Part shown: positions 7,357 to 14,080 of the stretch, in pieces | Numbering within the stretch: position 1 is the stretch's first letter | Layout of the letters: each line of letters starts with the position of its first letter | Source: an uncultured Methanomicrobiales archaeon | GTDB taxonomy: Archaea; Thermoplasmatota; Thermoplasmata; Methanomassiliicoccales; Methanomethylophilaceae | Reading direction: 5' to 3' | Length of the DNA: 36,249 nucleotides | Assembly (NCBI GenBank): GCA_937892275.1 | Contig: CALAVG010000276.1 | Span: 1-36,249 of the forward strand | The notes under the pieces: generated by a model | Database searches by the model: none | What the model saw: the letters and a program-made list of their open reading frames with translations, nothing else | Told to the model about the DNA's origin: nothing | Translations under genes and position numbers: made by a program

Positions 7357-8739
7357 ATGACAGCACCCCGTTACGTGGATGTTTTCGATACATACAATCG
7401 GTTCATATCGGGAGACAAGATCCTCGAGAAGGACTGGGATTACTATCTCGTACCCAACAATGCCTCCCTCATGAAGAGGCGCTACGGGATCAGCTTCGGA
7501 AGCGAGATCATCCCCGAGGACCAGGATATGCTGGATCGTCTCTTCATCGCCGGTATCGACATGCTGATCACCACCGGCGTTTACAACAGGGACACAGGCA
7601 CGAGGCTGAAGCTCACCGAGGATGAGATCTATGAAGGTCTCAAAATGGCCCCTAAGAAACTCAATCTGGGCGAAGGGAAGGATGCCGTGGAATGCACAGC
7701 CCGCAGGGGGAACAGCATGACCAAGCCCATAATCGAGGGCGGACCTACGGGAGCTCCCGTATCAGAGGCCATATACCCCACACTTATCGAATCCTATGCC
7801 CAGGAACCCATGGTCGATGCCATCGTCACCGGTGTCCTGGAAACGGTCAAAGGCCATCCTTCCGTGAAGAACAGTCCGTGGGAGATCCGTGCAACCATGC
7901 ATGAGCTCACCTACGCTCACAACGCACTCATCGCCGCGGGAAGACCCGGTATGGCCATATAGGGCCCTCAGACCCCTTTGACCGCACAGGGACGTATCGC
8001 AGCGAGTCTCCACGACCAGATGGGTATGAAGCATTCCGATCTCCACGAATGTTCGCAGCTGAACGAGTTGAAGATGGACATGTCGATACTGAACATGATC
8101 TCAGCATGGCATCTTTCTGGTGACAGCATCCTAGTGGAACAGATGCCGATAGTCGGAGGATACTCCGGAGGATTAGAAGAGGCGGCGATATGCGATGTGG
8201 CATCCTCCATAGCCTCATTTGCACTCCTCAATGCTGATATCCACCTCGGAGGTCCGATCCATATCAGGTGGGGTACCACCACCAATAGGCAGTCCCTACA
8301 GGTCGCTGCCGCTACGGCAATGGCCTTGGATACGAACACGGATCTCCTTCTGGCGAATCAGTACTATACCTTGGCAGGGCCATGCACGGAGATGAACCTC
8401 CTCGAGACGGCCGCCCAGGCGATATGCGACACCGCATGCGGAAGGGAACTTCTGTCAGGAGTAGCATCCAGCAAGGGAGTCCGTATGGACATGGTATCCG
8501 GAATGGAGGCGAGGATGATGGGTGAGGCATCGATGGCAGCATGCGGAATCGATGTGCATGATGCGAACCAGATCCTCGACAGGATAATCTCCTGGTACGA
8601 GAAGTACTACTTCGATATCCCCGAACCCAAGAGATTCCAGGATTGCTACAACGTGGACGAGATCACCCCGACCGAGGAGTATATGTCGGTATACGACAGC
8701 TCGCTCGATATCCTGTCCAACTGCGGTATCGACTTCTGA
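7357..8739 (+). CDS. mtmB: monomethylamine:corrinoid methyltransferase MtmB (contains pyrrolysine)
   Basis: MtmB moves the methyl group of monomethylamine to its corrinoid protein, the first step of methanogenesis from methylamine. Read with the TAG at 7960-7962 as pyrrolysine, the protein is 460 residues, the usual family length, with Pyl at residue 202, the same position as in the Methanosarcina enzyme. The flanks A-G-R-P-G-M-A-I before and G-P-Q-T-P-L-T-A-Q-G after the amber codon match the conserved MtmB active-site loop closely. Other family blocks are intact: G-G-P-T-G-A-P-V-S-E, Q-L-N-E-L-K, H-I-R-W-G and E-A-R-M-M-G-E near the C-terminus. It ends at TGA. The pyl genes follow directly on the same strand. 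The corrinoid protein gene mtmC, often adjacent, is not found here. Confidence 0.97.
7960..7962 (+). other. in-frame amber codon read as pyrrolysine (residue 202 of MtmB)
   Basis: TAG interrupts mtmB at the codon where homologues carry pyrrolysine. The downstream frame is intact for 258 more residues. GGGCCC follows at once and could form a small stem, but I see no convincing large pyrrolysine-insertion hairpin. Confidence 0.97.
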
Positions 8740-8788
8740 TACGGCAACAGAGTTGGATGATAAATCCTGCAACTACATATTTTAACTA

Positions 8789-8911
8789 TTATGTTGACGT
8801 TTCAACATTCATGTAGGCGTAGACGTACTGCTCCCAGTTCGGTTCCGTTGGTCCAGTCGACCTTCGGCACATCGTTATCTGAACAGTTGTCCCAGTCTAT
8901 ACTATCTATCA
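8789..8911 (-). pseudogene. possible 3' gene remnant between mtmB and pylT
   Basis: On the minus strand a protein-like stretch reads D-W-D-N-C-S-D-N-D-V-P-K and V-D-W-T-N-G-T-E; after a frame change it continues W-E-Q-Y-V-Y-A-Y-M-N-V-E-T and ends in TAA (8789-8791). No start and no recognisable family. Composition is more coding-like than the surroundings, so this is probably the tail of a decayed gene. Chance is possible. Confidence 0.3.
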
Positions 8912-8945
8912 AATATATTTAAAGTAAAACCTATTTTTTCGCAAA

Positions 8946-8955
8946 GATTAAATAG
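8946..8955 (+). promoter_or_regulatory. TATA box of pylT
   Basis: GATTAAATAG is centred about 28 bp before the first base of the tRNA at 8980, the normal archaeal spacing, so transcription should start at or next to the tRNA 5' end. A second AT-rich element (AAATATATTTAAAG) lies at about 8909-8922. Confidence 0.6.
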
Positions 8956-8979
8956 GAATATACGTACTTCTAATCTGTT

Positions 8980-9050
8980 GGAGGGCGCTCCGGCGAGCAA
9001 ACGGGTCTCTAAAACCTGTAAGCGGGGTTCGACCCCCCGGCCTTTCGCCA
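8980..9050 (+). tRNA. pylT: tRNA-Pyl (anticodon CUA), CCA encoded
   Basis: A full cloverleaf can be folded by hand. Acceptor GGAGGGC (8980-8986) pairs with GCCTTTC (9040-9046) with two G-U pairs; discriminator G at 9047; CCA at 9048-9050. The D-stem GCTC/GAGC (8987-8990 with 8995-8998) closes a 4-nt loop and follows the acceptor with no linker base. The anticodon stem has six pairs (9001-9006 with 9014-9019), one G-U; the loop CTCTAAA holds CTA at 9009-9011. The variable loop is 3 nt. T-stem CGGGG/CCCCG has loop TTCGACC. Six-pair anticodon stem, short variable loop and minimal D-loop are the hallmarks of tRNA-Pyl. It reads the amber codon of mtmB and is charged by the PylS encoded 15 bp downstream. 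Confidence 0.97.
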
Positions 9051-9064
9051 TTCAAGGAAAGGGT

Positions 9065-9889
9065 ATGATGAGTTTGAAGTTCACGGATTCTCAGATCCAG
9101 CATCTGATGGAGTATGGCGATGTTGATTGGTCCGATGCGGAGTTTGAAGATGCCGTAGCCAGGGACAAGGAGTTCTCGTCGCAGTACTCGAAGATGAAGT
9201 CCGCGAACGACAAGGGACTGAAGGCATTGATCGCCGATCCCCACAACGACCTCACAGATCTCGCCAACAAGATTAGGGAGAAGCTGAAGTCCAGAGGATT
9301 CATAGAGGTCCACACGCCCATTTTCGTTTCAAAGGTCGCACTGGCCAAGATGACCATCACAGAGGATCATCCACTATACAGACAGGTCTTCTGGATCGAT
9401 GACAAGAGGGCGCTCAGGCCCATGCATGCCATGAACCTATACAGGGTCATGAGGGAACTAAGGGACCACACCGACGGTCCCGTCAGGATCTTCGAGATAG
9501 GATCATGCTTCAGGAAGGAATCCAAGAGTTCTACACATCTAGAGGAGTTCACCATGCTCAACCTTGTCGAGATGGGTCCCGATGGGGATGCCATGGAACA
9601 TCTCAAGATGTACATCGGGGACATCATGGAATGCCTCGGAGTGGAATACACCACGACGCGCGAGGAATCAGATGTGTACGTCGAGACACTTGATGTCGAG
9701 ATTAACGGAATCGAAGTGGCATCAGGTGCGATAGGCCCGCACAGACTCGATGCAGCACACGATGTCCACGAGCCCTGGGCCGGTATCGGATTCGGATTGG
9801 AGCGTCTGCTCATGCTGAAGAACGGCAAGAGCAACGCCAAGAAGACGGGAAAGAGCATCACATACCTCAACGGATACAAACTGGATTGA
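9065..9889 (+). CDS. pylS: pyrrolysyl-tRNA synthetase, catalytic domain only (delta-N type)
   Basis: Charges tRNA-Pyl with pyrrolysine. The 274-residue protein starts at the class II catalytic domain region and has no N-terminal tRNA-binding domain, as known for Methanomassiliicoccales. Visible class II parts: motif 2 F-R-K-E-S, the E-E-F-T-M-L-N-L-V-E-M-G segment (its N corresponds to N346 of the M. mazei enzyme and its V to C348), V-Y-V-E-T-L-D-V (Y corresponds to Y384) and motif 3 G-F-G-L-E-R-L-L. The ATG at 9065 has AAGGAAAGGG just before it; the next ATG at 9068 would also serve. The frame extends upstream through the tRNA gene, but those residues are only translated tRNA. It overlaps pylB at its stop. 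No separate N-domain gene (pylSn) is in the window. Confidence 0.97.
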   Translation: MMSLKFTDSQIQHLMEYGDVDWSDAEFEDAVARDKEFSSQYSKMKSANDKGLKALIADPHNDLTDLANKIREKLKSRGFIEVHTPIFVSKVALAKMTITEDHPLYRQVFWIDDKRALRPMHAMNLYRVMRELRDHTDGPVRIFEIGSCFRKESKSSTHLEEFTMLNLVEMGPDGDAMEHLKMYIGDIMECLGVEYTTTREESDVYVETLDVEINGIEVASGAIGPHRLDAAHDVHEPWAGIGFGLERLLMLKNGKSNAKKTGKSITYLNGYKLD

Positions 9890-10950
9890 TGCTGATGATT
9901 CAGGATATCATCGCAAAGGCCGAGAAGGAGTCCAGGCTCACACCCGACGAGATATTCGAACTTATGTCCATCACGGACAAGGGTGAACTCGAGGAACTGT
10001 ACGCAGCGGCGAGACGCGTCCGCGACAGGGAGTTCGGAAAGAAGATCTTCACCTACGGTTTCGTTTACTTCTCCACTTATTGCAAGAACAACTGCACTTT
10101 CTGCTATTACAGGACATCCAACACAGGCATCGACCGTTACAGGAAGAGCAAGGAGGAGATCGTCCAATTATCCGCAAGTCTGCAGGATGCAGGAATAAAT
10201 CTTTCCGACCTCACCATGGGAGAGGACCCCCAGATGTACAAGGACGGATACAAGAACCTCCTGGACATCATATCCGCGGTCCACGACGAAGTCGGGATAA
10301 ACATAATGGCATCACCCGGAGCACTCCCTCAGGAGATGTTTTCGAAGGTCAGGGATGCGGGTGCGGATTGGTACGCCTGCTATCAGGAGACATACAACAG
10401 AGGCCTTTTCGAATCCCTGAGACTCAACCAGAGCTACGATGACCGCAGGAACCAGAAGATCTGGGCCATGGAAGCCGGACTCCTGGCGGAGGATGGTATG
10501 ATGATCGGTCTGGGTGAATCGGTAAGGGACAGGGCAGAGACCATCGCTGAGATGTCATCATTGGGATGCGCACAGGTGAGGGCGATGACGTTCGTCCCAC
10601 AGGTCGGTACCCCTATGCAGGACTTCACGCCTTACGATTCTACGGAGGAGCTGAAGGCGATAGCAATCATGAGGCTCCTCAATCAGGACAAGCTGATCCC
10701 ATGCAGTCTGGATGTGGAAGGCATAGCCGGACTCAGGACGAGGATCAACGCGGGAGCTAATCTCGTCACATCGATAGTTCCCCCTAGCCAGCACCTTGCA
10801 GGTGTCGCACAGCACGAGCTCGACATCGAGAACGGGAACCGTTCCGTGGAACACGTGTTCGAGATGCTGGAGGACATGGGTCACCACCATGCTTCCTCTG
10901 CAGAGTACAGATCGTTCCTCAACGCCCACAGGCCCAAGAGGGTGGCGTGA
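9889..10950 (+). CDS. pylB: 3-methylornithine synthase PylB
   Basis: Radical SAM mutase that rearranges L-lysine to 3-methylornithine, the first step in making pyrrolysine. The cluster motif C-K-N-N-C-T-F-C (CxxxCxxC) lies at about residues 65-72. The rest shows the TIM-barrel radical SAM blocks: M-G-E-D-P near residue 107, W-Y-A-C-Y-Q-E-T-Y, G-L-G-E-S and a C-terminal V-P-P-S-Q region. The start ATG at 9889 overlaps the TGA of pylS by one base (TGATG); ATG at 9895 and a TTG at 9886 are alternatives. About 353 residues, the family length. It overlaps pylC at its end the same way, so the four pyl proteins are translationally coupled. Confidence 0.96.
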   Translation: MLMIQDIIAKAEKESRLTPDEIFELMSITDKGELEELYAAARRVRDREFGKKIFTYGFVYFSTYCKNNCTFCYYRTSNTGIDRYRKSKEEIVQLSASLQDAGINLSDLTMGEDPQMYKDGYKNLLDIISAVHDEVGINIMASPGALPQEMFSKVRDAGADWYACYQETYNRGLFESLRLNQSYDDRRNQKIWAMEAGLLAEDGMMIGLGESVRDRAETIAEMSSLGCAQVRAMTFVPQVGTPMQDFTPYDSTEELKAIAIMRLLNQDKLIPCSLDVEGIAGLRTRINAGANLVTSIVPPSQHLAGVAQHELDIENGNRSVEHVFEMLEDMGHHHASSAEYRSFLNAHRPKRVA

Positions 10951-12110
10951 TGAGGATCGCCATTGTCGGCGGGGCACTCCAGGGCATGGAGGCCGTCCTC
11001 CTGGCAAAGGCAGCTGGTTACGAGACAGTCGTTATTGACAGGAAAAAGCAGGCCCCGGCCATGTCGCTGTGCGACCAGCCGGTGAATATCGACCCTGTGA
11101 AGGATCCCGAAGAGGCATCGAAGGTATTCCAATCATGCGATGCTGTCTTACCGGCGTGCGAGGAGATGGACCTCCTTCAGACACTGGATTCGATGAAGGA
11201 TAGGATTGGTGTCCCATTGCTGTTCGATCACTCGTCTTATAATATATCAAGTTCCAAGAACAAGTCCAACGAGGTCATGGCATCGGTAGGTGTACCTTTA
11301 CCTCAACCATGGCCCGCTTGCGGTTTCCCTGCGATTGTCAAACCCGCATCCCAGAGCGGAAGCATCGGTGTGACCGTCGCCCACAACAAGGACGACATGG
11401 ACAGGGGACTGGATTTCATCAAGAGCATCAACGACGAACCGGTCATTCAGGAGTTCGTCCATGGTAAGAGTGTCTCCATCGAGGTGATCGGTAATGGAAA
11501 GACGGCCAAGTCATATGTCACAACAGAGGTCTGTCTCGATTCCAACTACGACTGCAAGATGGTGCGTTGCAACCCGAACATCATGTCCAAGGATGACTGT
11601 GACCTGTTCGCAAAGATAGGGAAGGATGTGGCAGAGACAATCGGACTCAAGGCACTGATGGATGTCGAAGCGATCCTGACTCCCAAAGGACTCAGGGTGT
11701 TGGAGATCGATGCCCGTATCCCCAGCCAGACTCCCGCAGCCATCGAAGCGGCAACAAGCGTCAACTTACTGGAGGAACTGGTCACCATGGCCCTCGGAAA
11801 GCCCAAGGACAGACAGCCCACAGATGGATGTTCCATCTACCGTCATGTGTTCTTGAAAGATGGCAAGCTCCGTTCATGCGGTGAGAAGGAGTTCGGCCAC
11901 GTAAAGGAACCTAGGTTCGCACCCGGACTGTTCGGTTCAGACAATTCTATCACAGATTACGCCCCAGGCAAGGACGAGTGGCACGCCACCCTGATCTCCA
12001 AGGGCAGAACAGAGAAGGAGGCCGACGAGAGGGCCGCTTCCTGCATAGAAAGGATTCTCGATGAATGTTCAATAGATGAGTTCCTTGACGGGACTCCGGA
12101 GATGATCTGA
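10950..12110 (+). CDS. pylC: 3-methylornithine--L-lysine ligase PylC
   Basis: ATP-grasp ligase that joins 3-methylornithine to the epsilon-amino group of lysine, the second step of pyrrolysine synthesis. N-terminal fold opens with R-I-A-I-V-G-G-A-L-Q-G-M-E; the ATP-grasp core follows with F-P-A-I-V-K-P-A-S-Q-S-G-S-I-G-V near residue 125-140, V-I-Q-E-F-V-H-G-K-S-V-S-I-E-V near 167-181 and the metal-binding V-L-E-I-D-A-R-I-P-S near 250. Length 386 residues. The ATG at 10950 overlaps the pylB stop by one base; a GTG three bases upstream is possible but unnecessary. Stop TGA overlaps the pylD start. Confidence 0.96.
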   Translation: MRIAIVGGALQGMEAVLLAKAAGYETVVIDRKKQAPAMSLCDQPVNIDPVKDPEEASKVFQSCDAVLPACEEMDLLQTLDSMKDRIGVPLLFDHSSYNISSSKNKSNEVMASVGVPLPQPWPACGFPAIVKPASQSGSIGVTVAHNKDDMDRGLDFIKSINDEPVIQEFVHGKSVSIEVIGNGKTAKSYVTTEVCLDSNYDCKMVRCNPNIMSKDDCDLFAKIGKDVAETIGLKALMDVEAILTPKGLRVLEIDARIPSQTPAAIEAATSVNLLEELVTMALGKPKDRQPTDGCSIYRHVFLKDGKLRSCGEKEFGHVKEPRFAPGLFGSDNSITDYAPGKDEWHATLISKGRTEKEADERAASCIERILDECSIDEFLDGTPEMI

Positions 12111-12916
12111 TGACAAGACTCACGCCCGATCTTATTGAGGGGGTACCGGACGATACCCTGGACCTGGATTCCAAACTGATGAACATGTGTGGCAAGACCG
12201 TGAAACAGCTTGCCCTTGAAGGTGCCGGAATGGACCACGACGTGGACTTCTCCAAGGTTAGGGTGGCGGTCATCCCCATCACATCCGGAATGGGTGTGAT
12301 CAGCGGATTCTCCCAGTCTGTGAATGCGATCGTGAACAGGCTCGGGATGCAGAGCCATGTCACCGAGGGTACGGATGTCAATGGTTTCGACCAGGCGATC
12401 AATGACCATGTGGACCTAATCATGATGGCCGACGATGCGAAGTTCGTTGCCTACAATGTCCACACCGCAGGCACCACCAACAACTCCTGGGGAACGGCCA
12501 TGGGTTACGCCGTCGCTCTGAAGAACGCATCCAAGGGAGTGGAAGGGAAGGATGTCCTCGTCATCGGAGCTGGTCTCGTTGGAACGGAAGCTGTCCAGAT
12601 CCTGAAGGGATGGGGCGCCAATGTCTCAGTCACGGATATCAAGTTCGACAAGGCCAGGGCCTTGGAAGAGAGATTCGGCGTGAAAGCATTGGAGAATGTG
12701 GAGGATGCCTTAGCATCCCACAAGTATATTCTCAACGCAGCCCCCGCCATATTCCCGGGAAGGCTCATCCAGGAAGGCGCAGTGATCTCCACGCCCGGAG
12801 TGCCACATTACTTCGACGAAGAGGGAAGGAAGAAAGCGAAAGCGATAATCCACGATCCCCTGGAGATCGGTACCGCCATGATGGCAGTGAACAGCGCATT
12901 ATTCTCGATGCGCTGA
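12110..12916 (+). CDS. pylD: pyrrolysine synthase PylD
   Basis: NAD-dependent dehydrogenase that oxidises the PylC product, after which the ring closes to give pyrrolysine. 268 residues, the usual length. A Rossmann nucleotide-binding motif is visible as V-L-V-I-G-A-G-L-V-G-T-E-A (about residues 147-159), followed by V-S-V-T-D-I-K-F-D near 172-180. The N-terminal domain has A-V-I-P-I-T-S-G-M-G, typical of PylD. It starts on the last base of the pylC stop and is the last gene of the pyl operon; its 3' end overlaps the convergent regulator gene by 18 bp. Confidence 0.96.
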   Translation: MTRLTPDLIEGVPDDTLDLDSKLMNMCGKTVKQLALEGAGMDHDVDFSKVRVAVIPITSGMGVISGFSQSVNAIVNRLGMQSHVTEGTDVNGFDQAINDHVDLIMMADDAKFVAYNVHTAGTTNNSWGTAMGYAVALKNASKGVEGKDVLVIGAGLVGTEAVQILKGWGANVSVTDIKFDKARALEERFGVKALENVEDALASHKYILNAAPAIFPGRLIQEGAVISTPGVPHYFDEEGRKKAKAIIHDPLEIGTAMMAVNSALFSMR

Positions 12917-13198
12917 TTCCTCCATCCCTTTCCTGATGCAATCCTCGATGTTGAGGAGCAGCTTGGCGACCTCGTGCCCTGTAGGAGTAAGTTCGACCCA
13001 GATCGCCCTGGTGACCCTGTCCTTCTGCTCGAAGAGCAGGCCCATCTGCTCCAGGATATTCAGCTTCTGCGGCATCCTGTCGTTGTTCGCCACATTGTCG
13101 TAAAGTCCGGTCCTGCTGCTCCTGCCTCCCACGATCTCGAGATAGATCAAGATGCCTATCAGGTGCTTCTCACCCAAATTGAGGACGTAGTACTCCAT
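12899..13198 (-). CDS. winged-helix transcriptional regulator, 99 aa
   Basis: Small DNA-binding protein. After an N-terminal helix (L-G-E-K-H-L-I-G-I-L-I-Y-L) the sequence M-P-Q-K-L-N-I-L-E-Q-M-G-L-L-F-E-Q-K and a beta wing with W-V-E-L-T-P-T-G-H-E-V-A-K-L-L give a MarR/ArsR-like winged helix as found in many archaeal regulators. I chose the ATG at 13198 because a TATA-like TCTTTTAAAAG on minus (13220-13230) lies about 26 bp upstream, giving a leaderless message; ATG at 13219 would add seven residues but lies on the TATA box. It is divergent from the SMR transporter pair with an inverted repeat between them, so it probably controls that pair. Stop is TAA inside the 3' end of pylD. Confidence 0.8.
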   Translation of the reverse strand: MEYYVLNLGEKHLIGILIYLEIVGGRSSRTGLYDNVANNDRMPQKLNILEQMGLLFEQKDRVTRAIWVELTPTGHEVAKLLLNIEDCIRKGMEESAHRE

Positions 13199-13239
13199 GG
13201 TTTCAAATTCTGATTCCAACTTTTAAAAGATTCATGACG

Positions 13240-13258
13240 CTTGACGATTCATGTCAAG
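13240..13258. promoter_or_regulatory. inverted-repeat operator between regulator and SMR genes
   Basis: CTTGAC (13240-13245) and GTCAAG (13253-13258) form a 6-bp inverted repeat with a 7-bp spacer; TTCATG occurs twice nearby (13231 and 13248). It lies between the divergent starts at 13198 and 13308, where a small winged-helix repressor would be expected to bind. Confidence 0.5.
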
Positions 13259-13307
13259 TAAATGAAAAACATGTTATACTCCGAATCGCTCGAAACATGC
13301 AGATAAT

Positions 13308-13643
13308 ATGGGAATGATAGGCCTGGCCTGGGTGATATTCGGGGGTTTCCTCGAACCGCTTTGGGTCATCGGTCTGAAGAAATACAGCGAGAGCAAATCC
13401 AAGCTAGTCCTTCTCTTCACGATCATCGTGATGTACGTCAGTCCCATGTGCATAGCATTCGGTATGCAGGACGGCATGTCCGTCGGTGTAGCATATTCAA
13501 TATGGACAGGACTTGGTGCTGTTTTCTCCGTGGCAGTCGGATTCTTCCTATTCAAGGAGAGGATGGACCGTCTCAAGGTGATTTTCATCATGATGATCAT
13601 CATAGGCGTGGTCGGATTGGAACTCTCGGCGGTGATAATGTGA
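13308..13643 (+). CDS. SMR-family exporter subunit 1
   Basis: Small multidrug resistance transporter with four hydrophobic helices in 111 residues: about 3-20, 31-50, 56-75 and 86-108. The essential membrane Glu is in G-F-L-E-P-L-W-V-I-G-L-K, whose W-x-x-G-L-K context resembles the Gdx/SugE branch (guanidinium exporters) rather than EmrE. Proton-coupled export across the plasma membrane is known for the family; the substrate here is open. The start is the ATG at 13308, with another at 13314. It overlaps the next SMR gene by 4 bp, so the two are probably a heterodimeric pair. No guanidine riboswitch is visible upstream. Confidence 0.88.
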   Translation: MGMIGLAWVIFGGFLEPLWVIGLKKYSESKSKLVLLFTIIVMYVSPMCIAFGMQDGMSVGVAYSIWTGLGAVFSVAVGFFLFKERMDRLKVIFIMMIIIGVVGLELSAVIM

Positions 13644-13963
13644 ACAAGCTGTGGGTATACATCTTCATAGGCGGATTGTTCGAGACTGCCTGGGCTGCCA
13701 CGATGAGTCTGTCCAACACGTTCTCCGATCCCTTCTGGACTGTCGTGACAATCCTTATCCTCCCGATTAGCGTCATCTTCCTGTACAAGGCACTGAACGG
13801 AGGTCTCCCCACCGGTGCTTCCTATGCAGTCTGGGTTGGTATCGGTGCTATCGGAGCTGTAATTGTCAGTATCATACAGGGCGATGTGCCGAACCTCCTG
13901 GGATTCGTGTTCCTTGCCGTGCTGATAGGCGGAGTCATAGGTCTGAACCTCGTTTCAGAGTGA
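13640..13963 (+). CDS. SMR-family exporter subunit 2
   Basis: Second small multidrug resistance subunit, 107 residues, four hydrophobic helices; the membrane Glu is in G-G-L-F-E-T-A-W-A. The start is GTG at 13640, inside the end of subunit 1 (4-bp overlap), and is supported by the family N-terminus K-L-W-V-Y-I-F-I-G-G. The frame is open further upstream but that part is a shadow of subunit 1. Paired SMR genes encode heterodimers in which the two chains lie in opposite membrane orientation. It is followed by the repeat region of ATPase copy 2. Confidence 0.88.
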   Translation: MNKLWVYIFIGGLFETAWAATMSLSNTFSDPFWTVVTILILPISVIFLYKALNGGLPTGASYAVWVGIGAIGAVIVSIIQGDVPNLLGFVFLAVLIGGVIGLNLVSE

Positions 13964-13973
13964 ATCCAGAGGA

Positions 13974-14047
13974 CGTTCAATTGACGATTGTTACAATTTA
14001 ACGCCCGTCAAATTGACAAATTATGCAAAAAGACGTCCGTCAAATTG
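13974..14047 (+). repeat. three direct repeats, 32-bp period, upstream of ATPase copy 2
   Basis: Core CGTCAAATTG occurs at 14006-14015 and 14038-14047, and as CGTTCAATTG at 13974-13983, all in an exact 32-bp register. Copies 2 and 3 agree over 14 of 15 bases (ACGCCCGTCAAATTG / ACGTCCGTCAAATTG, from 14001 and 14033). The third copy is followed by the TATA box (14052-14060) and ends 34 bp before the start codon. Confidence 0.85.
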
Positions 14048-14051
14048 CAGA

Positions 14052-14060
14052 TTTTTATAT
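14052..14060 (+). promoter_or_regulatory. TATA box of ATPase copy 2
   Basis: TTTTTATAT lies about 25 bp before the ATG at 14081 and just after the third repeat, predicting a leaderless transcript. Confidence 0.6.
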
Positions 14061-14080
14061 CTGGACGTGAATGACATAGC

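Noticed and set aside
7963..8010. Pyrrolysine insertion hairpin after the mtmB amber codon
   Set aside because: Only a GGGCCC palindrome and weak CCCT/AGGG pairing are visible; not enough for a claim.
8978..9064. N-terminal extension of PylS encoded by the open frame through the tRNA
   Set aside because: These residues are translated tRNA-Pyl sequence; the synthetase starts at 9065 after a ribosome-binding site.
13361..13640. Long N-terminal extension of SMR subunit 2
   Set aside because: It is the +1 shadow of subunit 1; the family N-terminus begins at the GTG at 13640.
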